From: CAYZJV01 sp964482325
Lineage (GTDB): Bacteria; Spirochaetota; Spirochaetia; Sphaerochaetales; Sphaerochaetaceae
DNA: 64,000 nt
Assembly (NCBI GenBank): GCA_964482325.1
Contig: CAYZXD010000003.1
Coordinates: 41,688-105,687 of the forward strand
Reading direction: 5' to 3'
A program made the position numbers and the translations under genes. Each line of letters starts with the position of its first letter. The first letter of the stretch is position 1. Under the pieces are notes generated by a model that saw nothing but the letters and a program-made list of their open reading frames with translations, was not told the origin of the DNA and ran no database searches. Positions 33,905 through 42,190 of the stretch are shown piece by piece.

Positions 33905-34900
33905 ATGGGGACAACCATCTTTGATGTGGCCAGGATCTGCGGTTATTCAAAAACTACTATTTCACGTGCATTTTCATCTCCGGAGATGGTTTCCGAGAAG
34001 ACACGAAATATCATCTATGCTGCAGCAAAACAGGTGAATTATACACCAGATGCGATAGCTCGAGCGATGGTACGAAAGAAAACTAATAATATTGGATTCA
34101 TCGTCACCGAGCAGCAGTACCCGGTTGTTCTGAATCCCTTTTATTCTCCGGTTTTTGAGGGAGTTTTACAGATAGGACGAAGAAGAGGTTATTCGGTGTT
34201 CATTGCATCTGATGCTGATATCCAGTTGCCCACTGGTCAGGTCTACATGAAAAAGCAGATGGATGGAGTAATTATCTGCGGGCAGACGAACGAAAGTATT
34301 ATCGAAAGTTTTAGAAATCAGGAAATACCTGTGGTGCTTTTAAACAATGTGTATGATTTGGAAGATCTCGTTTGTGTTACGCTCGACCATTATGGAGGTG
34401 CGGTAAAGGCTGTAGAACATGTAATTCAGCGTGGTTATCGGGATATTGCCATCATATCGGGACATTTTTCACCGTACGTCATGCAGGAACGATTCAGAGG
34501 ATATACCGATATGCTCAAAGCACATGGTATCCCAATACAGGATTCATTTATCCGCTCAATTGAACCGACCATGGAGGAAGCAATACGGTGTACACAAGAA
34601 CTGATTTCCCTTGAAAAACGACCTTCTGCGATATTTGCAACCAACGATGTGATTGCCATCGGTGCCATTAAGGCAGCCCTGCGGGCAAATCTGACAATCC
34701 CGAAAGATATTGCTGTCGTTGGTTTTGATGATAGTGATTACAGTGAAATTATCGAACCTGAACTCACTACCGTGAGAATTGATAAAGAAGAGATGGGAAG
34801 AATTGCAGCGGGAAAGCTGATAGATATTTTGGAAGGGCAACCGAGCACAAAACAGCTGATTGTCTGTAAAACTGACGTGATTGAAAGAAGAACAACGTAG
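33905..34900 (+). CDS. LacI family transcriptional regulator
   Basis: A 331-residue repressor: an N-terminal LacI helix-turn-helix (TIFDVARICGYSKTTISRAFSS) and hinge helix (PDAIARAMVRKK), then a periplasmic-binding-protein-like ligand domain ending with IAVVGFDDSDYSEIIEPELTTV. The ATG at 33905 follows AGAGGAAG by 6-7 bases; a TTG at 33899 overlaps that site. It heads an operon with a metallo-beta-lactamase-fold enzyme and a tripartite tricarboxylate transporter, so its effector is probably the transported compound or a product. Confidence 0.9.
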   Translation: MGTTIFDVARICGYSKTTISRAFSSPEMVSEKTRNIIYAAAKQVNYTPDAIARAMVRKKTNNIGFIVTEQQYPVVLNPFYSPVFEGVLQIGRRRGYSVFIASDADIQLPTGQVYMKKQMDGVIICGQTNESIIESFRNQEIPVVLLNNVYDLEDLVCVTLDHYGGAVKAVEHVIQRGYRDIAIISGHFSPYVMQERFRGYTDMLKAHGIPIQDSFIRSIEPTMEEAIRCTQELISLEKRPSAIFATNDVIAIGAIKAALRANLTIPKDIAVVGFDDSDYSEIIEPELTTVRIDKEEMGRIAAGKLIDILEGQPSTKQLIVCKTDVIERRTT

Positions 34901-34908
34901 GTGTAGCA

Positions 34909-35865
34909 ATGGAAGTGACGTTTATCAATGTCGGATATGGAGATGCAATGCTCATTGAGCATAATGGATTGTGGGCTCTCATTGATGGTGGGAGCGGTAT
35001 GCCCGAAGAATTTACGGGTAATCGTATTTCATTACGATCGTATTTGGAGAAACGGAATATTTCCCGTTTAGCGTGTGCCATCATCACTCATATACATGAA
35101 GATCATGTCTGCGGTCTGCTCGAAACTCTTGACCATGTACAGATAGGTGAGTTCTACGGACCGTACCTCCCCAGATTCGACAGTCGTGATGATGATCATT
35201 TTGGCAGTGATCTACCAGCAAATATCACCGGTTATATTTCTGCCTTGAACGCGTATCGTAAGATTTTCTTTTACGCACAAGATCATCATATTCCTTTTCA
35301 TAATCTCATGGAAAAGAAGAGCATCTATCCACTTGGGGAAGAAGTGCCGTTCACCATTGTAGAACCCTCGACTCAGCAGACGCTCACGTATACCAAGCGG
35401 ATCGAACAGATGCTGAGTCAGACTGATGCAGATTATCGATATGCTCTGTTAGCGGCTTTGGAGCGTGACTCGAACGATGCCAGCGTATGTATTCGTATTG
35501 GCTTTCACCAGTTTTCCTTTTTGCTCACAGCAGACAACTGTCCGACAAACTGGCGTGAAGAAACCTTTTCTTTACTCGAAAATGGGAACGTTCTCAAATT
35601 GCCCCATCACGGTCAGATAGATGCAGTTAATGATCGATTGCTAAAGCATTTAGGTCCTGATTATATCGTTACAAGTTCATCCAACGATCATAGGCATAAC
35701 AGTTCGAACAAGAGGGTATATGAGAAGCTCAGGTCGGCGAAGGAGCATATTCAATTGCTGTTTACTGATGAAGTATCCTACGAACCTTTTACCGATACTA
35801 AACGGATGAATCTGCAGGATCTCCGATTTTTAGTGTGGGACAATGTTATTTCGGTTGAGTTGTAA
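34909..35865 (+). CDS. Metallo-beta-lactamase-fold hydrolase (ComEC-like domain, soluble)
   Basis: A 318-residue protein beginning MEVTFINVGYGDAMLIEHN, the N-terminus of ComEC/Rec2-type beta-lactamase domains. The metal site is visible: THIHEDH (residues 60-66), LLTADN and KLPHHG. There is no signal peptide or membrane span, so it acts in the cytoplasm. The substrate is unknown. It lies 8 bases after the regulator gene and 37 bases before tctC, so an ester or lactone hydrolase acting on the imported compound is a reasonable guess only. Confidence 0.8.
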   Translation: MEVTFINVGYGDAMLIEHNGLWALIDGGSGMPEEFTGNRISLRSYLEKRNISRLACAIITHIHEDHVCGLLETLDHVQIGEFYGPYLPRFDSRDDDHFGSDLPANITGYISALNAYRKIFFYAQDHHIPFHNLMEKKSIYPLGEEVPFTIVEPSTQQTLTYTKRIEQMLSQTDADYRYALLAALERDSNDASVCIRIGFHQFSFLLTADNCPTNWREETFSLLENGNVLKLPHHGQIDAVNDRLLKHLGPDYIVTSSSNDHRHNSSNKRVYEKLRSAKEHIQLLFTDEVSYEPFTDTKRMNLQDLRFLVWDNVISVEL

Positions 35866-35902
35866 CCGTTGGTTACATAAAAATATTAAGAAGGAGAAAG
35901 TT

Positions 35903-36871
35903 ATGAAAAAAACACTGATGATCTTGCTTGCCTTTGTGATGGTTGCAAGTATGGTTTTTGCTCAGGGAGGAGCCGAAGAGCAGGAATTTCCTACCAAAAA
36001 AGTCACGATAATCATGCCTTGGGGATTGGGTGGGGGACCCGACACTATTGCACGAAAAGTTGCTTCTTTCGGTGAAAAATACCTAGGTGTTCCCGTGATC
36101 GTTGAAAACAAAGTGGGCGGAGCCGGTACCATTGCAATGGACGCTTTGATGCAGGCAAAAGATGATGGATATACCATGGTGGTTTCCAATGGTCCATTGT
36201 TCTCATTAACTCCGGATTTTATCGATGTGAATTATACCATTGATGATATTACTCCTCTGATTGGAATGCGGGTAGTTGAATTTGTGATTCTATCGAATCC
36301 GAAGTATAGTGATGTTCAGACTCTTGATGATTTGATCGAGTTGAGTAAGAGTGGTCAGACCATCAAATATGCAACCACAGGAGGCCCGGGAAACGACAGC
36401 TACACCATGATCTCTGTACTGTTTAAAAAATTGGGGTTGAAAGCTCAGCCAGTTCCCTACGGTGGTGGACAGGATGCTATCAATGCGCTGCTCGGCGGCC
36501 ATGTTGACATTGCTATTGGATCCCCTCCGGTATATCGGGATTATGTGAAGAGTGGAGAATTTGCCTGTTTGGGAACCTTTATTCCTGATGGAATTGAAGT
36601 GGAAGGTATTGGTAGAATTCCTTCATTCTCGGAACAGGGGATTGATGCTGAATTTGTTGGCATGGACTACTTTGCCGTGAAGAGCAGTGTAGATGAAGAG
36701 AAAAAAGCAGTATTAACCGAGTTCATCAAGCAAGTGTATGCTGATCCTGATTTCATTTCCTTTATGAGCAGTCTTGGAATGGAAGCTTGGGCAGCTACTG
36801 AAGATGAAATCGTTGATGAAATCCAGCGGCAGACAGCTGCCATGCGGGGTTATATCGACCTGATTAAATAG
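35903..36871 (+). CDS. tctC: Tripartite tricarboxylate transporter substrate-binding protein (TctC)
   Basis: A 322-residue periplasmic receptor with a signal peptide (LMILLAFVMVASMVFAQGG) and the TctC/BugT core: FPTKKVTIIMPWGLGGGPDTIAR, then VIVENKVGGAGTIAMDALMQAKDDGYT. It binds a carboxylate for delivery to TctAB. The ATG at 35903 has AGGAG 6 bases upstream; an upstream in-frame ATG at 35843 overlaps the preceding gene. No lipobox cysteine is seen. Substrate is not predictable from sequence. Confidence 0.92.
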   Translation: MKKTLMILLAFVMVASMVFAQGGAEEQEFPTKKVTIIMPWGLGGGPDTIARKVASFGEKYLGVPVIVENKVGGAGTIAMDALMQAKDDGYTMVVSNGPLFSLTPDFIDVNYTIDDITPLIGMRVVEFVILSNPKYSDVQTLDDLIELSKSGQTIKYATTGGPGNDSYTMISVLFKKLGLKAQPVPYGGGQDAINALLGGHVDIAIGSPPVYRDYVKSGEFACLGTFIPDGIEVEGIGRIPSFSEQGIDAEFVGMDYFAVKSSVDEEKKAVLTEFIKQVYADPDFISFMSSLGMEAWAATEDEIVDEIQRQTAAMRGYIDLIK

Positions 36872-36884
36872 GAGTTTACAGTAG

Positions 36885-36913
36885 TCAGCAGTACACCTGC
36901 CGTGTACTGCTGA
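36885..36913 (+). other. Intercistronic hairpin between tctC and tctB
   Basis: A perfect 12-bp stem (36885-36896 with 36902-36913) and a 5-base loop, without T-run, 13 bases after the tctC stop. Such hairpins often protect the receptor message from 3' decay so that the binding protein is made in excess over the membrane parts. Confidence 0.65.
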
Positions 36914-36933
36914 TGTACTCAAAGAGTAGGCAT

Positions 36934-37398
36934 ATGAAGATTACATATAATTCAGAAATAGTGGCAGGGTTTTTGTTTACCGTGATTGCAGTCGTGTTAT
37001 TCCTGCTGGTACCGAGTCAGATTCATACGCTTGAGACCACTGAGATAAACGCTCAGACAGTGCCGAGAATTGCCTTGGGGGGATTGGGGATTTTCTCGTT
37101 CCTTTTGTTCCTTCAGGGGGTCTTTCTTCTGCCAAAGAAGACCTTGGTTTTCAATGAAGCGTTGTATGCAACCAGAGACTTTCGGGATGCCATCAGATCA
37201 ACGGTGTACATTGCCATCATGATAGTCTATGTGGTGCTGTTCAGTTTGCTGGGATTCATTGCCGCGAATGTGTACCTGATTTTTACAGTACTGCTGTATT
37301 ATCGCTCAACTAAAAAATCTCACTATATCGTTGCATTTTCCGTGAGTGCCATCGTGTATCTGGTATTTACCGTTGGATTGAATATTTCGTTGCCATGA
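36934..37398 (+). CDS. tctB: Tripartite tricarboxylate transporter small membrane subunit (TctB)
   Basis: A 154-residue protein with four hydrophobic spans, as expected for TctB (VAGFLFTVIAVVLFLLVP; the first loop has AQTVPRIALGGLGIFSFLLF). It partners TctA in the membrane. Position between tctC and tctA supports the call more than sequence alone, since the family is poorly conserved. The ATG at 36934 is preferred to 36913, which lies in the hairpin arm; the ribosome site is weak. Confidence 0.85.
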   Translation: MKITYNSEIVAGFLFTVIAVVLFLLVPSQIHTLETTEINAQTVPRIALGGLGIFSFLLFLQGVFLLPKKTLVFNEALYATRDFRDAIRSTVYIAIMIVYVVLFSLLGFIAANVYLIFTVLLYYRSTKKSHYIVAFSVSAIVYLVFTVGLNISLP

Positions 37399-37432
37399 TG
37401 TATGGGCATGATCATATAATTGGGGGAGTTCT

Positions 37433-38932
37433 ATGGATTTATTTCTAGCCGGTCTGGATATTCTATTCAGTTGGCAAATACTTGTGGCAATTCCGCTTGG
37501 TCTTATTTTGGGTATTGTGGTAGGGGCCATTCCGGGACTGACCTCAGATCTGGGGATTATTCTCTGTATCCCGCTTACCTACACTATGGAACCGACAGTT
37601 GCTATCGTTACCTTACTGGCAATTTATGTGGGAGGAACCTATGGAGGTGCCATCACCGCAATTTTAATTAATACCCCGGGAACCTCAGCTAACGCAGCAA
37701 CCCTGTTTGACGGATATCCCATGACGCAGAAGGGTGAAGCGTTCAAGGCATTGACTATGGCCTTGTTTGCCTCTACGGTTGCCGGAATTATCGGGGCCTT
37801 CGTGCTCTTGTTTGCTGCACCGCCGATTGCAAAGGTTACCCTGATGTTCGGTCCTGCAGAGTATCTGGCTCTTGCCGTCTTTGGCCTGTCAGTAATTGCC
37901 GGTGTTTCAAATGACAACATTCTCAAGGGACTGATGGGCGCATGCATTGGAATATTTGTCTCTACGATCGGATTGGACGTTATCAGCGGAGCAGTACGAT
38001 TCACCTTCGATAATACGCAATTGAGACGAGGTATTGATTTGATCATCGCATTGATCGGACTGTTTGCGATCTCTGAGATCTTGATGAAATCTAAATATGA
38101 TCCGCGAATTGATCGAAAGGTCATTGACCCTGCGGCAATTACCCGTTGTAAGGTGACCGCCCAGGAGTATAAACGCTGTCGCAAGCCGATAGCCCTCGGT
38201 ACTTTGATTGGAGTAATAATCGGGGCGACACCGGGAACCGGAGGCGGTCTGGCAGGTTTTATCTCCTATAACCAGACCAAACAGTTGTCCAAGCATCCGG
38301 AAACATTCGGCAAAGGAGAAATTGAAGGGATCGCAGCTTCTGAGTCAGCAAATAATGGAGCCTGTGGAGCTACGATGATTCCCATGTTGACTCTCGGTGT
38401 TCCGGGAGATGGTGCCACAGCAATTCTGATGGGAGCATTCATGGTTCATGGTCTCGTGCCGGGACCCATGCTGTTTAAGGAACAGGGAAATATCCTCTAT
38501 GCAATCATGTTGGGCTTGGTGGTAGTGAATGTATGTCTCTGGTTTGCCGGGAAATTTTTCACACGGTTCTATGCACATATTACCAGAATCCCATTCGAGT
38601 TGCTTGCCTGTATTGTACTTGCTTTCTGTACTGCGGGTGCCTATTCGACGAACAACAGCATGTATGATGTGTATTATATCTTTATATTTGGGATTCTTGC
38701 CTATTATCTGCGCAGATTGAATTTTCAGTTAGTACCGATACTGCTGGGTATTGTACTCGGACCACTTGCTGAAATGAATTTTAGACGCGCCCTTATGCTC
38801 TCGGATGGAAGCCTCTCAATCTTTGTAACGAGGCCTATCAGTCTTGCATTTCTGCTGGTTGCTTTCGCGTCTGTCGTGGTATTTACTATCAAAGGGAGTG
38901 CAGAGAAAAAGGCAAACCGATCATCACGATGA
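37433..38932 (+). CDS. tctA: Tripartite tricarboxylate transporter large permease (TctA)
   Basis: A 499-residue permease with about eleven spans. Diagnostic stretches are LGIVVGAIPGLTSDLGIILCIPLTY, GGTYGGAITAILINTPGTSANAATLFDGYPM, and its inverted repeat counterpart near residue 310 (ESANNGACGATMIPMLTLGVPGDGATAILMGA). It uses the ion gradient to import the carboxylate delivered by TctC. GGGGGAG precedes the ATG. Last gene of the LacI-controlled operon, followed by a terminator. Confidence 0.95.
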   Translation: MDLFLAGLDILFSWQILVAIPLGLILGIVVGAIPGLTSDLGIILCIPLTYTMEPTVAIVTLLAIYVGGTYGGAITAILINTPGTSANAATLFDGYPMTQKGEAFKALTMALFASTVAGIIGAFVLLFAAPPIAKVTLMFGPAEYLALAVFGLSVIAGVSNDNILKGLMGACIGIFVSTIGLDVISGAVRFTFDNTQLRRGIDLIIALIGLFAISEILMKSKYDPRIDRKVIDPAAITRCKVTAQEYKRCRKPIALGTLIGVIIGATPGTGGGLAGFISYNQTKQLSKHPETFGKGEIEGIAASESANNGACGATMIPMLTLGVPGDGATAILMGAFMVHGLVPGPMLFKEQGNILYAIMLGLVVVNVCLWFAGKFFTRFYAHITRIPFELLACIVLAFCTAGAYSTNNSMYDVYYIFIFGILAYYLRRLNFQLVPILLGIVLGPLAEMNFRRALMLSDGSLSIFVTRPISLAFLLVAFASVVVFTIKGSAEKKANRSSR

Positions 38933-38945
38933 TAATAGACAAATA

Positions 38946-38979
38946 AAAACCACGCTTGAGTCTCCTCTTGCGTGGTTTT
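38946..38979. terminator. Bidirectional terminator after tctA
   Basis: AAAACCACGC (38946-38955) pairs with GCGTGGTTTT (38970-38979), 14-base loop. The A/T ends supply T-runs in both directions, serving tctA and the convergent RNA-binding protein gene. Confidence 0.8.
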
Positions 38980-39000
38980 ACCAGATTCAGGATTACTGAA

Positions 39001-39276
39001 TTAGTTGTGGTAGTTTCTGGTCGGTCGGGGTTTGGCAATGGCTTCGTTTACACGAAGATTGCGACCGCCGAACTCCTTACCGTCTAGTTGAGAAATTGCG
39101 GCTTCCGCAGCTGAATCCTCATCCATTTCCACGAAACCGAAGCCTTTGGGGCGATGGGTTTCTCTGTCAATGATGATGTTAGCGCTCAGTACAGTACCGT
39201 ACTGTGCAAACAGTTCCCGAAGTTCTTCTTCGGTTGTGGCGTAACTCATGTTGCCGACATAGATTTTTTTTGCCAT
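39001..39276 (-). CDS. RNA-binding protein with one RRM domain
   Basis: A 91-residue RNA recognition motif protein. RNP2 is KIYVGNMSY and RNP1 is KGFGFVEM; the tail KPRPTRNYHN is short and basic. Bacterial RRM proteins of this kind are often cold-inducible and act as RNA chaperones. The ATG at 39276 follows AAGGA at a usable distance. TTGACA (39463-39458, minus strand) may begin the promoter, which would give a leader of about 150 bases, a feature of cold-shock messages; that is inference. Confidence 0.88.
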   Translation of the reverse strand: MAKKIYVGNMSYATTEEELRELFAQYGTVLSANIIIDRETHRPKGFGFVEMDEDSAAEAAISQLDGKEFGGRNLRVNEAIAKPRPTRNYHN

Positions 39277-39467
39277 AAAGCATCCTTCACAGGTCCTGTG
39301 CCTGTTCTCATAAAATTGCTTCATTTGGCGGCATGCTTGAGTCAATTTAATCGGTCATTAAGAATACGACAAAGACGACTCGAAGAAAACTAGATTAAAA
39401 GAAACAGCTGCAACTCAAAAACGAAAGCAAGATTACCTTATCATGCGGCATAAGGTCTGTCAATAAC

Positions 39468-39496
39468 TTGAAAAACGTCAAGCGATAGCCTATAGT
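39468..39496 (+). promoter_or_regulatory. Promoter of the prenol kinase-like operon, probably leaderless
   Basis: TTGAAA (39468-39473), 17-base spacer, TATAGT (39491-39496). The start codon at 39503 is 7 bases after the -10 element, where transcription should begin, and there is no Shine-Dalgarno sequence. Confidence 0.65.
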
Positions 39497-39502
39497 GGTG
39501 CA

Positions 39503-40171
39503 ATGAATATCCTTGGGCTGTTGCTCTCTTTCATTCTGGTGATTCTTGTTGTGGGACTCGGTTTTTTTCTGTCAAGACAGGAGGATGTTTCTTCGGAGAC
39601 AGTACGCAAAATAATCCACATTGGGGTTTCAAACTGGTGGTTTATCCTTATCGCATTCTTTGATGCATTGTCCTTTGCGCTCATCGGACCAATCCTCTTT
39701 GTTATTACCAATGGGGTCGCGGTTTTATCTGGATTTGCCGATAGACTAGGCGTGAGTGACCGAGGAAGAAATTTTGGCCTGATCTATTTTCCCATATCAT
39801 TGTTTATCGCTGTGTTGCTCGGTTATTCACATACTATTGAACTCTTTGCTTGCGGTATCGGTATTATTACCATGGGATACGGTGATGGGTTAGCCGCTTT
39901 GATTGGAAAACGGTGGGGGAAAAGAATCCTTTTTGGCCATAAAACGGTTGCAGGAACAGTAACAATGTTTCTCGTTACCCTCTTAGTGGTGTGTGGATTT
40001 TCATACGGCTATGCAATTCCCATGCTGTGGAGTCCGCTGTGGTGGATCAGTGCGGTGGGAATAGCTCTCGGGGCATCGTTATTTGAAGCATATACCCCAA
40101 AAGGTCTGGATAATCTTTCCGTTCCGATCGGCACGATGCTGCTTGCACATGTGCTATTGGGGAGTGTATGA
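39503..40171 (+). CDS. Dolichol/phytol kinase-like membrane protein (VTE5/SEC59 family)
   Basis: A 222-residue membrane protein with about six spans, of the CTP-dependent polyprenol kinase superfamily that includes plant phytol kinase VTE5 and yeast SEC59. VRKIIHIGVSNWWFI near residue 35 is the family RK-x-x-H motif; MGYGDGLAALIGKRWGKRILFGHKTVAGT (about 128-156) carries the GDG-AA-G and K-T-x-x-G nucleotide-site residues. It should phosphorylate an isoprenoid alcohol; which one is unknown. It overlaps the DUF92 gene by 4 bases. Confidence 0.8.
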   Translation: MNILGLLLSFILVILVVGLGFFLSRQEDVSSETVRKIIHIGVSNWWFILIAFFDALSFALIGPILFVITNGVAVLSGFADRLGVSDRGRNFGLIYFPISLFIAVLLGYSHTIELFACGIGIITMGYGDGLAALIGKRWGKRILFGHKTVAGTVTMFLVTLLVVCGFSYGYAIPMLWSPLWWISAVGIALGASLFEAYTPKGLDNLSVPIGTMLLAHVLLGSV

Positions 40172-40989
40172 CTGCCATGCTGACCGTAACCATAACGGCA
40201 TTCCTCGTAAATAGTGTTATGGCAATTGCCGCCTGGCGTCTTAAGTGGCTTACCCGATCAGGTGCGATCACTGCCTGGTGTATCGGATTCATCGTTTTCC
40301 GATTTACCAGCGTCTTCGGATGGATTATCCTGATGCTTTTTTTTGTCACAGCAACGGTGCTTGGTTTGTTCAGTCGCCGCGTTATGGCGCATACGACAGT
40401 TTCTGATCTGCAAAAGAAAGGGGGAACCCGGGATTGGGTTCAGGTATTGGCAAACGGAGGAGTTGCAGGATTAGCTGCCCTCCTGTACGGGATCAGCTCG
40501 AGCCCTCATGCCTTGGTGATGTTCGGCGCTGCCCTGGCAGCGAGTACCTCCGATACGTGGGCAGGGGAAGCCGGTATTCTCAGTCGGAAACCTCCCGTTT
40601 CTATTCGTACGGGAAAGCCGGTGCCTCCGGGTATGTCAGGTGGAGTAAGTTTTCTGGGAACAGTCAGCAGTATGGTAGGGTCACTGATGATAGCACTTGC
40701 CTGGTATGGCGCTTTTGCCGTTTATCATGATGCTGCTTGGGTGTTTCTTGCTTCCATAATTGCCCTCGCGGGCATAGTCGGTTCCCTTGTTGATAGCCTT
40801 CTTGGCGCTACGGTACAGGGACATTATTGGGATTCCCAGAAGAAGCAGATTACCGAACATGAGATGCGTGATGGAAAGAAACTAGAACTCTGTCGGGGAA
40901 TTCGATGGATCGACAATGACGTGGTTAATGTACTGAGTAATATCATTGCAACAGTATTGGCCTCCGGGCTAAGTTTGATCATAGTATAA
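40168..40989 (+). CDS. DUF92 family membrane protein (VTE6-like prenyl phosphate kinase)
   Basis: A 273-residue protein with about seven spans. Signature stretches are KKGGTRDWVQVLANGGVA, GAALAASTSDTWAGEAGILS and PPGMSGGVSFLGT, followed by GSLVDSLLGATVQ and DNDVVNVLSN. The DUF92 family includes plant VTE6, which converts phytyl phosphate to the diphosphate. Its ATG overlaps the stop of the VTE5-like gene by 4 bases, so the two are almost certainly co-translated and may act in sequence on one prenol. Confidence 0.85.
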   Translation: MTAMLTVTITAFLVNSVMAIAAWRLKWLTRSGAITAWCIGFIVFRFTSVFGWIILMLFFVTATVLGLFSRRVMAHTTVSDLQKKGGTRDWVQVLANGGVAGLAALLYGISSSPHALVMFGAALAASTSDTWAGEAGILSRKPPVSIRTGKPVPPGMSGGVSFLGTVSSMVGSLMIALAWYGAFAVYHDAAWVFLASIIALAGIVGSLVDSLLGATVQGHYWDSQKKQITEHEMRDGKKLELCRGIRWIDNDVVNVLSNIIATVLASGLSLIIV

Positions 40990-41001
40990 CGGAGCATGTT
41001 C

Positions 41002-42135
41002 ATGAAGAAAGTGATTCTCATTCCCGATTCATTCAAAGGAACGATGAGTTCCACACACATCTGTTCCCTCATGGAGCAATCGATTTTGCACTATTATCCT
41101 GAGGCTACTGTGGTGTCCCTGCCCATTGCTGATGGGGGAGAGGGAAGTGTTGATGCCTTTCTTTCAGCTATTGGTGGCGAACGGGTGACCGTATCTGTCA
41201 CCGGTCCTAATTTTACCCCTGTGGAAGCTTATTATGGCATTGTGAATGGGGATACAGCCGTTATAGAAATGGCCGCTGCGGCAGGGCTCCCTCTTGCACA
41301 AACAGATGGGCGTCCTGATCAACGTACTACGTATGGAGTGGGTGAATTGATGCTTCATGCAGCACATCGTGGCTGCCGTAAGATAATCGTGGGGCTGGGA
41401 GGAAGCGCAACAAACGACGGGGGAGTCGGGGCAGCAGCAGCTGCCGGAGTCCGTTTTTTCCGTGCTGACGGAGAATCGTTTATCCCTGTAGGACAAACGC
41501 TTTCGCAGATTGCTTCGATTGATAGGTCAACACGGGATCCCCTTCTTCATGATGTTGAAATCATCACGATGTGCGATATCGACAACCCGTTATACGGAGA
41601 ACAGGGTGCTGCCTATGTATTTAGCCCACAAAAGGGGGCTGATGAAAAGATGGTTGCATTTCTTGACGGGCAATTGCGTTCTCTCAGCGCAATCATTGAG
41701 CAATCACTTGGCAAGGATGTCTCGCAGTTACCCGGTTCCGGTGCCGCTGGAGGCATGGGTGGTGGAATGGTGGCGTTCTTTGATGCTACCTTAAAGATGG
41801 GAATCGAGGTTGTGCTTGAAACGGTGCGATTCGATGAACAGCTTGTCGATACCGATATTGTCTTCAGTGGTGAAGGGCGAATTGATAGTCAAAGTCTGAG
41901 AGGAAAGGTCGTGATGGGGGTAGCAAAGAAGACACAGGCACATCAGATTCCGTTGATTGCCATTGTTGGTGATATTGCCGATCCTATTGAAGAAATCTAT
42001 TCAGGTGGAGTTTCTGCGGTCTTCAGCATTAATCGCGTTGCCAAAGATTTTTCACAGATCATGCATCGTGCACCGCAGGATCTTGCTCGCACCATGGACA
42101 ATGTAATGCGGTTTTTGCAGCTGACCGGCTTCTAG
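41002..42135 (+). CDS. Glycerate kinase (GlxK/GarK family)
   Basis: A 377-residue type I glycerate kinase, converting D-glycerate and ATP to 2-phosphoglycerate (or the 3-phosphate in some members). MKKVILIPDSFKGTMSS, PIADGGEGSVDAF and IIVGLGGSATNDGGVGAAAAAG are diagnostic. The ATG at 41002 is 7 bases after GGAG; the ATG at 40996 is too close. It follows the DUF92 gene by 12 bases and may share its transcript. It would feed glycerate into lower glycolysis. Confidence 0.92.
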   Translation: MKKVILIPDSFKGTMSSTHICSLMEQSILHYYPEATVVSLPIADGGEGSVDAFLSAIGGERVTVSVTGPNFTPVEAYYGIVNGDTAVIEMAAAAGLPLAQTDGRPDQRTTYGVGELMLHAAHRGCRKIIVGLGGSATNDGGVGAAAAAGVRFFRADGESFIPVGQTLSQIASIDRSTRDPLLHDVEIITMCDIDNPLYGEQGAAYVFSPQKGADEKMVAFLDGQLRSLSAIIEQSLGKDVSQLPGSGAAGGMGGGMVAFFDATLKMGIEVVLETVRFDEQLVDTDIVFSGEGRIDSQSLRGKVVMGVAKKTQAHQIPLIAIVGDIADPIEEIYSGGVSAVFSINRVAKDFSQIMHRAPQDLARTMDNVMRFLQLTGF

Positions 42136-42190
42136 CCCCGGTTGTACCATCATTATCACCGATGATACACTTCATGGTCAGGAGCTGTAT

